This document shows positions 26,223 to 34,221 of a stretch of DNA of 58,091 bases, in pieces. Position numbers and translations under genes: made by a program. Location of the stretch: NCBI GenBank assembly GCA_964428895.1, contig CAYRZU010000013.1, forward strand, positions 1 to 58,091, written 5' to 3'. The DNA comes from HyVt-337 sp964428895 (GTDB lineage: Bacteria; Planctomycetota; Phycisphaerae; SM23-33). Numbering within the stretch: the first letter of the stretch is position 1; each line of letters opens with the position of its first letter. The notes beneath the pieces were generated by a model. It had not been told where the DNA came from and ran no database searches. It worked only from the letters and a program-made list of their open reading frames with translations.

Positions 26223-27241
26223 TGGTTGCCCTGCGAGACCAGATAGAGGATCGCCATTCTTACGGCCAGGCCGTTGGTGACTTGTTGGAGGATGCAACTG
26301 TTGGGCCCGTCGGCGACTTCGGAGGTAATCTCCACGCCGCGGTTGATGGGCCCGGGGTGCATCACCAGAACGTCCGGCTTGCAGCGTTTGAGCCGATCCG
26401 CGGTCAGGCCGAAGATGCTGTGGTACTCGCGGAGCGAGGGGAACTGGTTGTTGTCGAACCGCTCGAACTGGATCCGAAGCATGTTGATGACGTCGACGTC
26501 GGGCAGGACCTCGTCGAGGTTGTGGCTGATCTGACAGCCCATCGCCTGGATCGCGTTGGGGACCAGCGTGGGCGGGCCCACCACCACGACCTCAGCCCCG
26601 AGCTTCTTGAGGCCCAGAATGTTGCTGCGGGCGACGCGCGAGTGGGCGATGTCGCCGACGATGGCGACCTTCAGCCCCGCCACCCGCCCCAGCCGTTGTC
26701 GCATAGTGAAGATATCCAATAACGCCTGGGTGGGGTGCTCGTGTGAGCCGTCCCCGGCGTTGATGATGGAGACCCCGGGCAGCTTCCGGGCCAGCATGTG
26801 GGGGGCGCCGCTTTGCTTGTGGCGGACAACCATGGCGTCCACGCCCATCGCGGCGATGTTCAGGGCGGTGTCCAGTGTGGTCTCGCCCTTGGTGACCGAC
26901 GAGCCCTTGGCCGTGAACAGTACCGTGTCGGCCGAGAGGCGGCTGGCCGCCAGTTCGAAGCTCATCCGCGTGCGGGTGGAGTCCTCGAAGAACATCAAAG
27001 CCACCACCTTGCCGCGAAGCGCCGGGACCTTCTTGATCGACCGAGTGGAGACTTCCCGGAAGCTTTCGGCCGTGTCGAGGATGTGGGTGATTTCTTCGCC
27101 CGACAGCTCGTCCAGGCCCACCAGATCCTTGCGGTGCCAGACAAACCCCTCCACCTCCGGCGGAGCGCCGGATTGGGTCGCCGCCTTCTTGGCCGGGGCC
27201 CGCTTAGCCTTTTTCGACGATGTAGACGCCTTCTTCGCCAT
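26219..27241 (-). CDS. pyrB: Aspartate carbamoyltransferase catalytic subunit
   Basis: A 340-residue enzyme making carbamoyl aspartate from carbamoyl phosphate and aspartate. FFEDSTRTRMSFELAASRL carries the carbamoyl-phosphate loop, HPTQALLDIFTM and MHPGPINRGVEI are further signatures. The first about 28 residues form a Lys/Ala-rich extension (KKASTSSKKAKRAPAKKAA) absent from most ATCases. The ATG at 27241 follows GGAG. Its first 38 bases overlap pyrR; the next family-like residues begin only after the extension, so the extension is real or the start lies downstream. No pyrI regulatory subunit is visible. Confidence 0.93.
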   Translation of the reverse strand: MAKKASTSSKKAKRAPAKKAATQSGAPPEVEGFVWHRKDLVGLDELSGEEITHILDTAESFREVSTRSIKKVPALRGKVVALMFFEDSTRTRMSFELAASRLSADTVLFTAKGSSVTKGETTLDTALNIAAMGVDAMVVRHKQSGAPHMLARKLPGVSIINAGDGSHEHPTQALLDIFTMRQRLGRVAGLKVAIVGDIAHSRVARSNILGLKKLGAEVVVVGPPTLVPNAIQAMGCQISHNLDEVLPDVDVINMLRIQFERFDNNQFPSLREYHSIFGLTADRLKRCKPDVLVMHPGPINRGVEITSEVADGPNSCILQQVTNGLAVRMAILYLVSQGNQ

Positions 27242-27728
27242 CGATCTCCGTCACTTTGACCTGCACGCGCTGGCCCGGCTCGGCCTCGACCGTGGCGCCG
27301 ATGAAGTCGGCGGCAATGGGCAGCTCGCGCCCGCCGCGGTCGACCAGCACCGCCAAGCGGATGGTTTTCGGTCGCCCGAAGTCCAGCAGCGCCTGCAGGG
27401 CGGCGCGGATGCTTCGGCCGGTTTGGAGGACATCATCGACGAGCAGGATTTCCGCGTCGTCGAGGTCGAAATCGATTTCGGTCGCCCGCACCAGCGGGGC
27501 CCCGCGGCGGCGGGAGAGATCGTCACGGTAGAAGCCGATGTCCAGCACGCCGAATTGGATGTCGTAATCGGCGCCGAGCCGGTCGGCCAGTCGCTGGGCC
27601 AGCACCTCGCCACGCGTACGAATACCGATTACGGCAAGGGGTTGGTCGGCGGGGAATTGATCGGTAATGGCCTGATACAGGCCTTCGAGAGCGTCCGTGA
27701 CTTGTTGAGCATTCAGCAGCGGTTTCAT
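27204..27728 (-). CDS. pyrR: PyrR-type regulator / uracil phosphoribosyltransferase
   Basis: A 174-residue PRTase-fold protein. The PRPP loop ILLVDDVLQTGRS and GIRTRGEVLAQRLADRL, DIGFYRDDLSRR and PKTIRLAVLVDRGGRELPI are diagnostic for PyrR. In Gram-positive bacteria PyrR binds pyr leader RNA and causes attenuation when UMP is high; many also have weak uracil phosphoribosyltransferase activity. Here the leader before pyrR is short and lacks the known PyrR-binding loop consensus, so RNA regulation is doubtful. It is first gene of pyrR-pyrB-pyrC. The ATG at 27728 (MKPLLNAQQV) is chosen by alignment to the family; no good SD is visible. Confidence 0.9.
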   Translation of the reverse strand: MKPLLNAQQVTDALEGLYQAITDQFPADQPLAVIGIRTRGEVLAQRLADRLGADYDIQFGVLDIGFYRDDLSRRRGAPLVRATEIDFDLDDAEILLVDDVLQTGRSIRAALQALLDFGRPKTIRLAVLVDRGGRELPIAADFIGATVEAEPGQRVQVKVTEIDGEEGVYIVEKG

Positions 27729-27768
27729 GATTCGTCGCAAGGCCGAGCTATCCCTAACGGCCGGGGGA

Positions 27769-27797
27769 ATGGTAGCGGCAGGGAACGCCAAAAGCAA
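27769..27797 (-). promoter_or_regulatory. Putative promoter of the pyrR-pyrB-pyrC operon
   Basis: On the minus strand TTGCTT and TACCAT are 17 bases apart, about 40 bases before the pyrR ATG. That leaves little room for an attenuator. Consensus-based. Confidence 0.35.
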
Positions 27798-27830
27798 GAG
27801 GGCAGCTACGCGGGGGCGCCGTCGGCGGGG

Positions 27831-28883
27831 CTACTCCATGGTGCTGGGCGTGTTCCAATACTCGTTGCGGGTCTCGATCGACAGCGGGGCAATGTCCTCG
27901 ACATTCCGGGCCGAAACCCCGCCGTCGGTGAAGGCTACGTTGCTCTGGTCGAGGTGTCGGGGCGCGTTGTTCTGGTCCCACCGCCTCCTCTCGTCATCGC
28001 TGCCGACGTAGACCACGTCATCCTCGTAATCCAACGCCAGGATCACCCTCGCGCCGGGCAAGATGTTGTCGGCGTGCCAGTTCATGCCGTAGCTATTATC
28101 GCCTGTTCCCTTGAATTGGAGGCGGGGCATCTGGCCCTTGATCTGCGTGTAGGTCGCGTCGGGCGTCGTCAGGTCGAAGTTAAACATCGTGTAGCCGAAG
28201 GTGAAGTCCAAGATGACGTTGTTGCTGCGTTCCTCGACCCGAATGATGATGTCCTCGTAGTCACGGTCGCCGGTGGCCCAGTTCTCGCCGTCCGGGTCGC
28301 CGGTGCGAAGGTCCTCGACCATGTAGTAATAGATGTTGGGGTTCTCGCCGGGCTCGTACTGGGGAAGCTGGTCAACGATGTACTTGCTCTCGGCATGCTC
28401 GATCGCTTCGTACTGGGCTTCGTTGAGTTTCCAGACCCCCGGCGGGTTGCCTTCCAGGTCCGCCATGGCGCATTCTTCCCAGACCGGCTGGCTGTCGAAG
28501 ACGTTCAAGTCGCACACCGTCTGGTTGCCGCCGGTTCGGTAGATTTCGACTCCCAAGAAGCCCGTCGTGGGGAAAAGGTCGTTGGGGCACAGCAGGCCGC
28601 GATAGCTATCGCCCAGGTACTCGACCAAATACAGGGGCCAGTAGGCCGTCACCGACAGCGGCGTGCTCGTGCCATCCACCACGTCGGCCCGTTTCATATT
28701 GAAGGCCGAGGTCAGGTTCCGCAGGTTGCCTTGGCAGACGGCCCGGCGGCTCAGTTCGATGCTGCGAATGACGGTCGGCGCCACAATGGCCGTCAACAGC
28801 CCCAAGATCGCCAGGACGATGAGCAGTTCGGTCAAGGAAAAGGCTGCCCGAGTGGGTCGATCTGATCCAGTCCGTTCTGCCAT
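27831..28883 (-). CDS. Pseudopilin-like protein with prepilin N-terminal signal
   Basis: A 350-residue protein. A 14-residue basic leader ends at ...TRAA, then FSLTELLIVLAILGLLTAIVAP is the prepilin-type methylation helix with Glu at +5; the residue before the cut is Ala rather than the usual Gly. RRAVCQGNLRNLTSAF is the family segment after the helix, and RHLDQSNVAFTDGGV near the C-terminus is the H-X9-DG motif. The body is rich in Tyr, Asp and Asn. GGGAG precedes the ATG. The gene lies 111 bases after a radical SAM gene on the same strand. It shares only the signal and overall design with the other pseudopilin in this window. Confidence 0.83.
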   Translation of the reverse strand: MAERTGSDRPTRAAFSLTELLIVLAILGLLTAIVAPTVIRSIELSRRAVCQGNLRNLTSAFNMKRADVVDGTSTPLSVTAYWPLYLVEYLGDSYRGLLCPNDLFPTTGFLGVEIYRTGGNQTVCDLNVFDSQPVWEECAMADLEGNPPGVWKLNEAQYEAIEHAESKYIVDQLPQYEPGENPNIYYYMVEDLRTGDPDGENWATGDRDYEDIIIRVEERSNNVILDFTFGYTMFNFDLTTPDATYTQIKGQMPRLQFKGTGDNSYGMNWHADNILPGARVILALDYEDDVVYVGSDDERRRWDQNNAPRHLDQSNVAFTDGGVSARNVEDIAPLSIETRNEYWNTPSTME

Positions 28884-28948
28884 AGCTCGTGTCTCCCGGC
28901 GTGTCCGGCGCCGTGGCGACGAATCACGCTCCGTTGCGCTGTACCTTT

Positions 28949-28978
28949 ACTATAGTGGATCGGCAGATATCGACGCAA
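28949..28978 (-). promoter_or_regulatory. Possible promoter for the second pseudopilin
   Basis: On the minus strand TTGCGT and TATAGT are 18 bases apart, 65 bases before the ATG; a TTGACA sits just upstream but at poor spacing (24). Confidence 0.3.
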
Positions 28979-28994
28979 TGTCAAGATGCCTTTG

Positions 28995-30041
28995 TCAAAG
29001 GTTGCGGATGTGCCCCCACTTGTCGGCGGGGGCTCGGCCGCCGTCGAGAATGTAATGGCGGAGACAGTTGAGGAAGCCGTAAGGGCTGTAGAGGCTTTCG
29101 ATTTCGCCGCGGCAGTTGTACCAGCAGTCGTTGCAGGTGTTGTTTTTGGAAGCGCCCTTGAGGCGGTCGCGGATGGTCCAGATCGCATCCTTGTACAGGT
29201 TGGCGATCGGCCGATTTCGCTGCTCGACACAGATGGCGATGTCGCCGGTCGAATCGATGTTGAAGAACACGCGTCCGGCCCGGCAGTTGTCGATGCCTCG
29301 CTCCAGGAACTCATCGAAGCGGCTGATGTAGGCGGGGCTGGAGGCGAAGTTGGGGAACTGCTTGAACAGATTCATCAGGGCGGGCGTGACCGATCCGTCG
29401 TTGTGCTCGTAGGCGCTCGAGCCGGTCTTGCGGAACCCGTACGGTTGGACCATGAAGTACACCCGCCGTTCGGCCGCCATGCGGATCAGCTCGGCCATGT
29501 CGTCGAGGTTGTCGTCCATCAGCACCGCGATCACGTTGACGCGTTGGTGCTTGTGCTTCCGGGCGGCCGAGAGCAATTCCACCGCACGCCAAGCCTGGTC
29601 CCACGCGCCGGGGGCGCCGCGGCGGGCGTCGTGCTTGGCCGGCGTGGCGTAGTCGATGCTGACCGACACCCCCCACACGCCGGCATCCATGACGGCCCGG
29701 GCAGACTCCTCGGTGACCAGCCAGCCGTTGGTGGTCATGAAGGGGAAGTGGTACCGGCCGATCTGGTTGACCAGTTCCGGCAGGTCCTCGCGGAGGAAGG
29801 GCTCTCCGCCGGCGAGCGAGACCATCAGCGTGCCCATGTGGGCCAGCTTCTTGGCGCCGTCGGCGTAGGCGGCCACGTCCGGCTCGGGTTCCCAGCCCAT
29901 GGGGTCGTGCCAGTACCCGCAGAAGCGGCAGCGGAAGTTGCAGCGATACGTCACCTGCCACGCGCACCAGATGGGGTACCCGCTGGTCCACGCACGAAAC
30001 AGCCGCCACTTCTTCTCCGCTGACGGAATGGGACGAATCAC
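28995..30041 (-). CDS. Radical SAM protein with SPASM-like C-terminus
   Basis: A 348-residue iron-sulfur enzyme. Cys34, Cys38 and Cys41 (RCNFRCRFCGYW) bind the catalytic 4Fe-4S cluster, SLAGGEPFLREDLPE is the SAM-binding GGE motif, and the TIM-barrel strands continue to about 225. The C-terminus has several cysteines (DNCRAG, CVEQRN, CNDCWYNC) typical of SPASM domains that hold auxiliary clusters. Such proteins modify peptides, sugars or lipids; a substrate is not evident. The start is GTG at 30041, 6 bases after GGAG. The frame is open to 30296, but that leader has no family features. It is divergent from the GH29 array and upstream of a pseudopilin gene. Confidence 0.85.
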   Translation of the reverse strand: MIRPIPSAEKKWRLFRAWTSGYPIWCAWQVTYRCNFRCRFCGYWHDPMGWEPEPDVAAYADGAKKLAHMGTLMVSLAGGEPFLREDLPELVNQIGRYHFPFMTTNGWLVTEESARAVMDAGVWGVSVSIDYATPAKHDARRGAPGAWDQAWRAVELLSAARKHKHQRVNVIAVLMDDNLDDMAELIRMAAERRVYFMVQPYGFRKTGSSAYEHNDGSVTPALMNLFKQFPNFASSPAYISRFDEFLERGIDNCRAGRVFFNIDSTGDIAICVEQRNRPIANLYKDAIWTIRDRLKGASKNNTCNDCWYNCRGEIESLYSPYGFLNCLRHYILDGGRAPADKWGHIRNL

Positions 30042-30210
30042 TGATCTCTCCGAACGGACTCGCACGCATGGGCCCGCGTGTGCACTGTAGCGTTTGTACG
30101 CCCCTCGGGACAACACGCTTTCGGCGGCCGCGCAGCTTGACCCGACCCCACCCGCGGCGTACGGTCTACGAATTGGCGTCCAAGCCGACCTCGTAACGGA
30201 AGAGACATTC

Positions 30211-31506
30211 ATGGCGCGCAAGACCGCAAAGATCGCTGCCCAAGACCGCGACCGCAAGCGCCGCATGGCCTGGTGGCACGACGCCCGTTTCGGCATGTTC
30301 GTTCACTGGGGTCTCTACTCCCAACTCGGCCGCCATGAGTGGGTCCAGAATAATGAGCAGATCCCGAAGGACGAATACGCCCAACTGGCCAACACCTTCA
30401 AGCCCAAGCCCAACTGCATCCGCTCCTGGGCCAAGCTGGCCAAGAAAGCGGGTATGAAATACATGGTGCTGACGACCAAGCACCACGAGGGCTACTGCCT
30501 GTGGGATTCCGCCGTCTGCGACTTCAACGCCGTCAAGACCGGCCCGAAGCGAGATCTGATCGCCGAATACGTCGCCGCGTGTCGAGCCGAAGGCCTCAAG
30601 GTGGGGTTCTACTACTCCCTGATGGATTGGTACCACCCGGACGGCTACAGGTGTGTCAAATCCGAACCGGCCCGCAAGCGGTTCGTCGAGTACACGCACT
30701 CGCTGGTCCGCGAGTTGATGACCCACTACGGGAAGATCGACATCCTCTGGTACGATGGCGACTATCCGCTCGAAGCCGACAAATGGGAGTCGCGCAAGCT
30801 CAACCGCATGGTCCGCAAGCTGCAGCCGGACATCATCATCAACAACCGCTCGCGCGTGCCGGAAGACTACAAGACCCCCGAGGAAGAAATCGTTCCCGCC
30901 GACGAAGGCCGCGCCTGGGAAGCGTGCATGACCTTCAACGGCTCCTGGGGCTACTCCGACACCGCCGACGAGGAATGGCTCAGCGCCCGCGACGTGGTCA
31001 AGATGCTCCGCAAGTGCGTGGCCGGGGGCGGCAACCTGCTGCTGAATATCGGCCCCAAGCCGGACGGCTCCCTTCCGCGCCAGGCGGTTGAGCGGCTGAC
31101 CAAGGTCGGCAAGTGGATTGACACCTACGGTAAGAAGTGTGTCTACGGCGTTCGCCCGCGTGCGAAAGGGCTGCTCGACGTGGGCAATATGCTGGACTGG
31201 ACGCGCGACAGGGACCCCAAGACCGCCTACGCGTGGTGCCGGACCTGGCCCAAGATGGGCGACGTCGGCATCGGGTGGTTCAAGGGCAAGGTCAAGCGCG
31301 TCAAGCTGCTGACGCCCACCGGTGCCAAGCCCGTCAAGTTCAGGCAGGACCGGCGGCGCGTCGTCATTAGCGGCTTGCCGCGTGCCTGCCCGGATAAGTC
31401 CGTCGGCATCGCCGTCTTGCAGATCGATTGTGAGAAGAAACCCGGGCGCTGGATGAGCGTTCATACCGAATATGAAGACTTGGACTGGGAGTGGTTCAAC
31501 GAATAG
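30211..31506 (+). CDS. GH29 alpha-L-fucosidase-like enzyme, array member 1
   Basis: A 431-residue enzyme of the GH29 family, which releases alpha-L-fucose with retention. The TIM-barrel domain (about 20-325) starts RFGMFVHWGLYS, contains TTKHHEGYCLW, and has the nucleophile at Asp182 (IDILWYDGDYP). EACMTFNGSWGY and GGNLLLNIGPKPDGS are further signatures. A C-terminal beta-sandwich (about 335-430) follows. No signal peptide is present; the N-terminus is basic (MARKTAKIAAQDRDRKRR), so a cytoplasmic enzyme is expected. GGAAGAG precedes the ATG at 30211. It is first of four tandem paralogues with gaps of 32 to 72 bases, likely one operon. Confidence 0.88.
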   Translation: MARKTAKIAAQDRDRKRRMAWWHDARFGMFVHWGLYSQLGRHEWVQNNEQIPKDEYAQLANTFKPKPNCIRSWAKLAKKAGMKYMVLTTKHHEGYCLWDSAVCDFNAVKTGPKRDLIAEYVAACRAEGLKVGFYYSLMDWYHPDGYRCVKSEPARKRFVEYTHSLVRELMTHYGKIDILWYDGDYPLEADKWESRKLNRMVRKLQPDIIINNRSRVPEDYKTPEEEIVPADEGRAWEACMTFNGSWGYSDTADEEWLSARDVVKMLRKCVAGGGNLLLNIGPKPDGSLPRQAVERLTKVGKWIDTYGKKCVYGVRPRAKGLLDVGNMLDWTRDRDPKTAYAWCRTWPKMGDVGIGWFKGKVKRVKLLTPTGAKPVKFRQDRRRVVISGLPRACPDKSVGIAVLQIDCEKKPGRWMSVHTEYEDLDWEWFNE

Positions 31507-31538
31507 GTCACCGGACGGATGACTAAGGAGATAGCAGC

Positions 31539-32822
31539 ATGGCCCGCAAACTGAGCAAGAAGGCGCTGGCAGAGAATCGCAATCGGAAACGTCGCATGGC
31601 GTCGTGGCACGACGCTCGCTTCGGCATGTTCGTGCACTGGGGGCTCTATAGCGTGGTCGGTCGTCACGAGTGGGTCCAGAACAACGAACAGATCCCCCGC
31701 GACGAATACGAAGCACTCGCGATGGACTTCAAACCCAAGCGCAATTGCGCCCGGTCGTGGGCGAAACTCGCCAAGAAGGCGGGCATGAAGTATATGGTGC
31801 TGACCACCAAGCACCACGACGGCTACTGCCTGTGGGATACCGCCACCACCGACTACAACGCCGCCCAAACCGGTCCCGGCCGCGACCTCGTGGCCGAATA
31901 CGTCGCCGCCTGCCGGGCCGAAGGGCTGAAGGTGGGCTTCTACTTCTCGATGATGGATTGGCACCACACCGACGGCCTCAAGTGCCTCAAGGGCGAGCCC
32001 GCCCGTCAGCGGTTCGTCAAGTACACCCACAACCAAGTCAAAGAGCTGATGATCAAGTACGGCAAGATCGACATCTTGTGGTACGACGTCTCCTACCCGC
32101 TCGAGGCCAAGGGCTGGGAATCCGCCAAGATGAACCGCATGGTCCGCAAGCTTCAGCCGGACATTATCCTCAACGACCGCTCGCAGATCCCCGAGGACTT
32201 CGGCACACCGGAAGAATCCATCATCGCCGCCGAGACCGGCCGCGCCTGGGAAGCGTGCATGACGTTCAACGGCTCGTGGGGCTGGGTCGAGACCACCGAC
32301 GACGCCTGGCACAGCGCGCGGGACGTGGTATTGATGCTGCGGACGTGCGTGGCCGGCGGCGGCAACCTGCTGCTGAACATCGGCCCCAAGCCGGACGGGT
32401 CCGTGCCCGCCGAAGCCACCGAGCGCCTCACCAAGGTTGGCAAGTGGATGGACGTGTACGGCAAGAAACTCGTCTACGGCGTTCGGCCACGAGCCGACGG
32501 CCTGCACGAGGTGGGCAATATGCTCGTCTGGACGCGCGACGCCAGCCCCAAGACCGCCTACGCTTGGTGCAACACCTGGCCCAACGGCGAGGTCGGCGTG
32601 GGCTGGTTCAAGGGCAAGGTCAAACGCGTCAAGCTGTTGACGGCCCAGGGCGCCAAGCCCTGCAAATTCGTTCAAACGCCGCGGCGACTGCTGCTGACCG
32701 GCCTGCCCAAGGCCTGCCCGGACAAGACCGCGGGCGTTTCGGTATTCCAGATCGATTGCGCCACGCGACCCACGCGGCAGATGGGTATTCACGCCGAAAG
32801 CAACGCCGTCTGGTTCAGCTAG
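31539..32822 (+). CDS. GH29 alpha-L-fucosidase-like enzyme, array member 2
   Basis: A 427-residue paralogue of member 1, identical at well over half of positions by eye. The nucleophile is Asp183 (DILWYDVSYP); TTKHHDGYCLW and EACMTFNGSWGW are kept. The variable pieces are the loop after the nucleophile (VSYPLEAKGW) and the end of the barrel. No signal peptide. GGAG lies 8 bases before the ATG, 32 bases after the previous stop. It probably shares a fold and mechanism with member 1 but acts on a different linkage or aglycone. Confidence 0.88.
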   Translation: MARKLSKKALAENRNRKRRMASWHDARFGMFVHWGLYSVVGRHEWVQNNEQIPRDEYEALAMDFKPKRNCARSWAKLAKKAGMKYMVLTTKHHDGYCLWDTATTDYNAAQTGPGRDLVAEYVAACRAEGLKVGFYFSMMDWHHTDGLKCLKGEPARQRFVKYTHNQVKELMIKYGKIDILWYDVSYPLEAKGWESAKMNRMVRKLQPDIILNDRSQIPEDFGTPEESIIAAETGRAWEACMTFNGSWGWVETTDDAWHSARDVVLMLRTCVAGGGNLLLNIGPKPDGSVPAEATERLTKVGKWMDVYGKKLVYGVRPRADGLHEVGNMLVWTRDASPKTAYAWCNTWPNGEVGVGWFKGKVKRVKLLTAQGAKPCKFVQTPRRLLLTGLPKACPDKTAGVSVFQIDCATRPTRQMGIHAESNAVWFS

Positions 32823-32868
32823 AAGTCGGGTCCACGCCCGCGAACATACGCCAATTCAGGAGAACATC

Positions 32869-34149
32869 ATGGCTCGCAAACTCAGCGCCAAAGCAAAAGC
32901 TGTCATCGCCGATCGCAAGCGTCGCATGAAGTGGTGGTACGAGGCCCGCTTCGGCATGTTCGTTCACTGGGGCCTGTACAGCATCCTGGGCCGTCACGAG
33001 TGGGTGCAGAACATCGAGCAGATCCCGCACGCCGAATACGAGGCCCTGGCCCGCAAGTTCAAGCCCAAGCCCAACTGCATGCGCGAATGGGCCAAGCTCG
33101 CCAAGGCCGCCGGCATGAAATACATGGTCATGACGACCAAGCACCACGAGGGCTACTGCCTGTGGGATTCGGCCGTCACCGACTACTGCGCCGGCAAGAC
33201 AGGGCCCGGCCGAGACCTGGTGGCCGAATACGTCGCCGCCTGCCGCGCCGAAGGGCTGAAGGTGGGTTTCTACTACTCCCTGATGGACTGGCACCACCCG
33301 GACGGCGTTCGTTGCGCCAAGAGCGAACCGGCCCGAAAGCGGTTCGTCAAGTACACCCACGCCCTGGTCAAGGAATTGATGACCAAGTTCGGCAAGATCG
33401 ACATTCTCTGGTACGACGTCGCCTACCCGCTGCCGGACGCCACCGGCTGGGAGTCGGCCAGGATGAACCGCATGGTCCGCAAGCTCCAGCCGGACATCCT
33501 CATCAACGACCGCTCGCTTCTGCCGGAGGACTTCGGTACGCCCGAGGAGCACATCCAGGCCGCCGATCCCGGCCGAGCGTGGGAAGCGTGCATGACGTTC
33601 AACGGCTCGTGGGGCTTCATGGATACACCGCCGGAGGATTGGCACTCCTCGCGCGCGGTCGTCGGTATGCTGCGTCAGTGCACGGCCGGCGGCGGCAACT
33701 TGCTGCTGAATGTCGGCCCGCACGCCGATGGCACGCTGCCGAAGATCGCCCACGAGCGCCTCAAGGCGGTCGGCAAGTGGCTGGGCGTCTACGGTAAGAA
33801 GCTGGTCTACGGCATTCGCCCGCGACTGCCGGGCAACATGCTCTGTTCGCTGACGATGGCCGACTGGACACTCGAGGGCAAAACCGCCTACGCGTGGCTC
33901 CGCGTCTGGCCGGGCAAAGAGATCGGCATCGGCCGGTGGAAGGGCAAGGTCAAACGCATCAAGCTGCTGACGCCCCAAGGCGCCAAGCCCGTCAAGTTCA
34001 AGCAAGAGCCGCGCCGTCTGCTGATCACGGGCCTGCCCAGGACGTGTCCCGACAAGTCCGTCGGCGTCGCCGTTTTGCAGATCGACTGCGCCACCAAGCC
34101 CTCCCGCGGCATGGGCGCCCACGCCGACGGGCCCGGGGACTGGTCGTAG
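32869..34149 (+). CDS. GH29 alpha-L-fucosidase-like enzyme, array member 3
   Basis: A 426-residue paralogue, close to members 1 and 2. Asp183 is the expected nucleophile (DILWYDVAYPLPDATGW). TTKHHEGYCLWDSAVTDY and EACMTFNGSWGF are kept. The C-terminal sandwich is slightly reshaped (LRVWPGKEIGIGRWKGKVKR) and ends without the acidic tail of member 1. AGGAG precedes the ATG. The gap after member 2 is 46 bases. No export signal is visible. Confidence 0.88.
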   Translation: MARKLSAKAKAVIADRKRRMKWWYEARFGMFVHWGLYSILGRHEWVQNIEQIPHAEYEALARKFKPKPNCMREWAKLAKAAGMKYMVMTTKHHEGYCLWDSAVTDYCAGKTGPGRDLVAEYVAACRAEGLKVGFYYSLMDWHHPDGVRCAKSEPARKRFVKYTHALVKELMTKFGKIDILWYDVAYPLPDATGWESARMNRMVRKLQPDILINDRSLLPEDFGTPEEHIQAADPGRAWEACMTFNGSWGFMDTPPEDWHSSRAVVGMLRQCTAGGGNLLLNVGPHADGTLPKIAHERLKAVGKWLGVYGKKLVYGIRPRLPGNMLCSLTMADWTLEGKTAYAWLRVWPGKEIGIGRWKGKVKRIKLLTPQGAKPVKFKQEPRRLLITGLPRTCPDKSVGVAVLQIDCATKPSRGMGAHADGPGDWS

Positions 34150-34169
34150 CAGAAAGAAAATGCCCCGTG

Positions 34170-34206
34170 GGGCGTGCAATCTGCCGCGGCGGATTGCACG
34201 CCCTAC
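34170..34206. repeat. Palindromic intergenic repeat with CCCTAC end
   Basis: GGGCGTGCAATC (34170-34181) pairs perfectly with GATTGCACGCCC (34192-34203) around a CG-rich loop, followed by TAC. It lies between GH29 members 3 and 4. The CACGCCCTAC end recurs near 49515 and 57415. Confidence 0.65.
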
Positions 34207-34221
34207 ATGATTGGACCCGCT

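Noticed and set aside
27729..27830. A PyrR-responsive RNA leader upstream of pyrR
   Set aside because: No match to the PyrR-binding loop and no antiterminator/terminator pair; too short.
26556..28865. A 769-codon rightward frame over pyrB, pyrR and the pseudopilin
   Set aside because: It is antisense to well-matched genes, has no domain or SD and reflects GC-rich codon bias.
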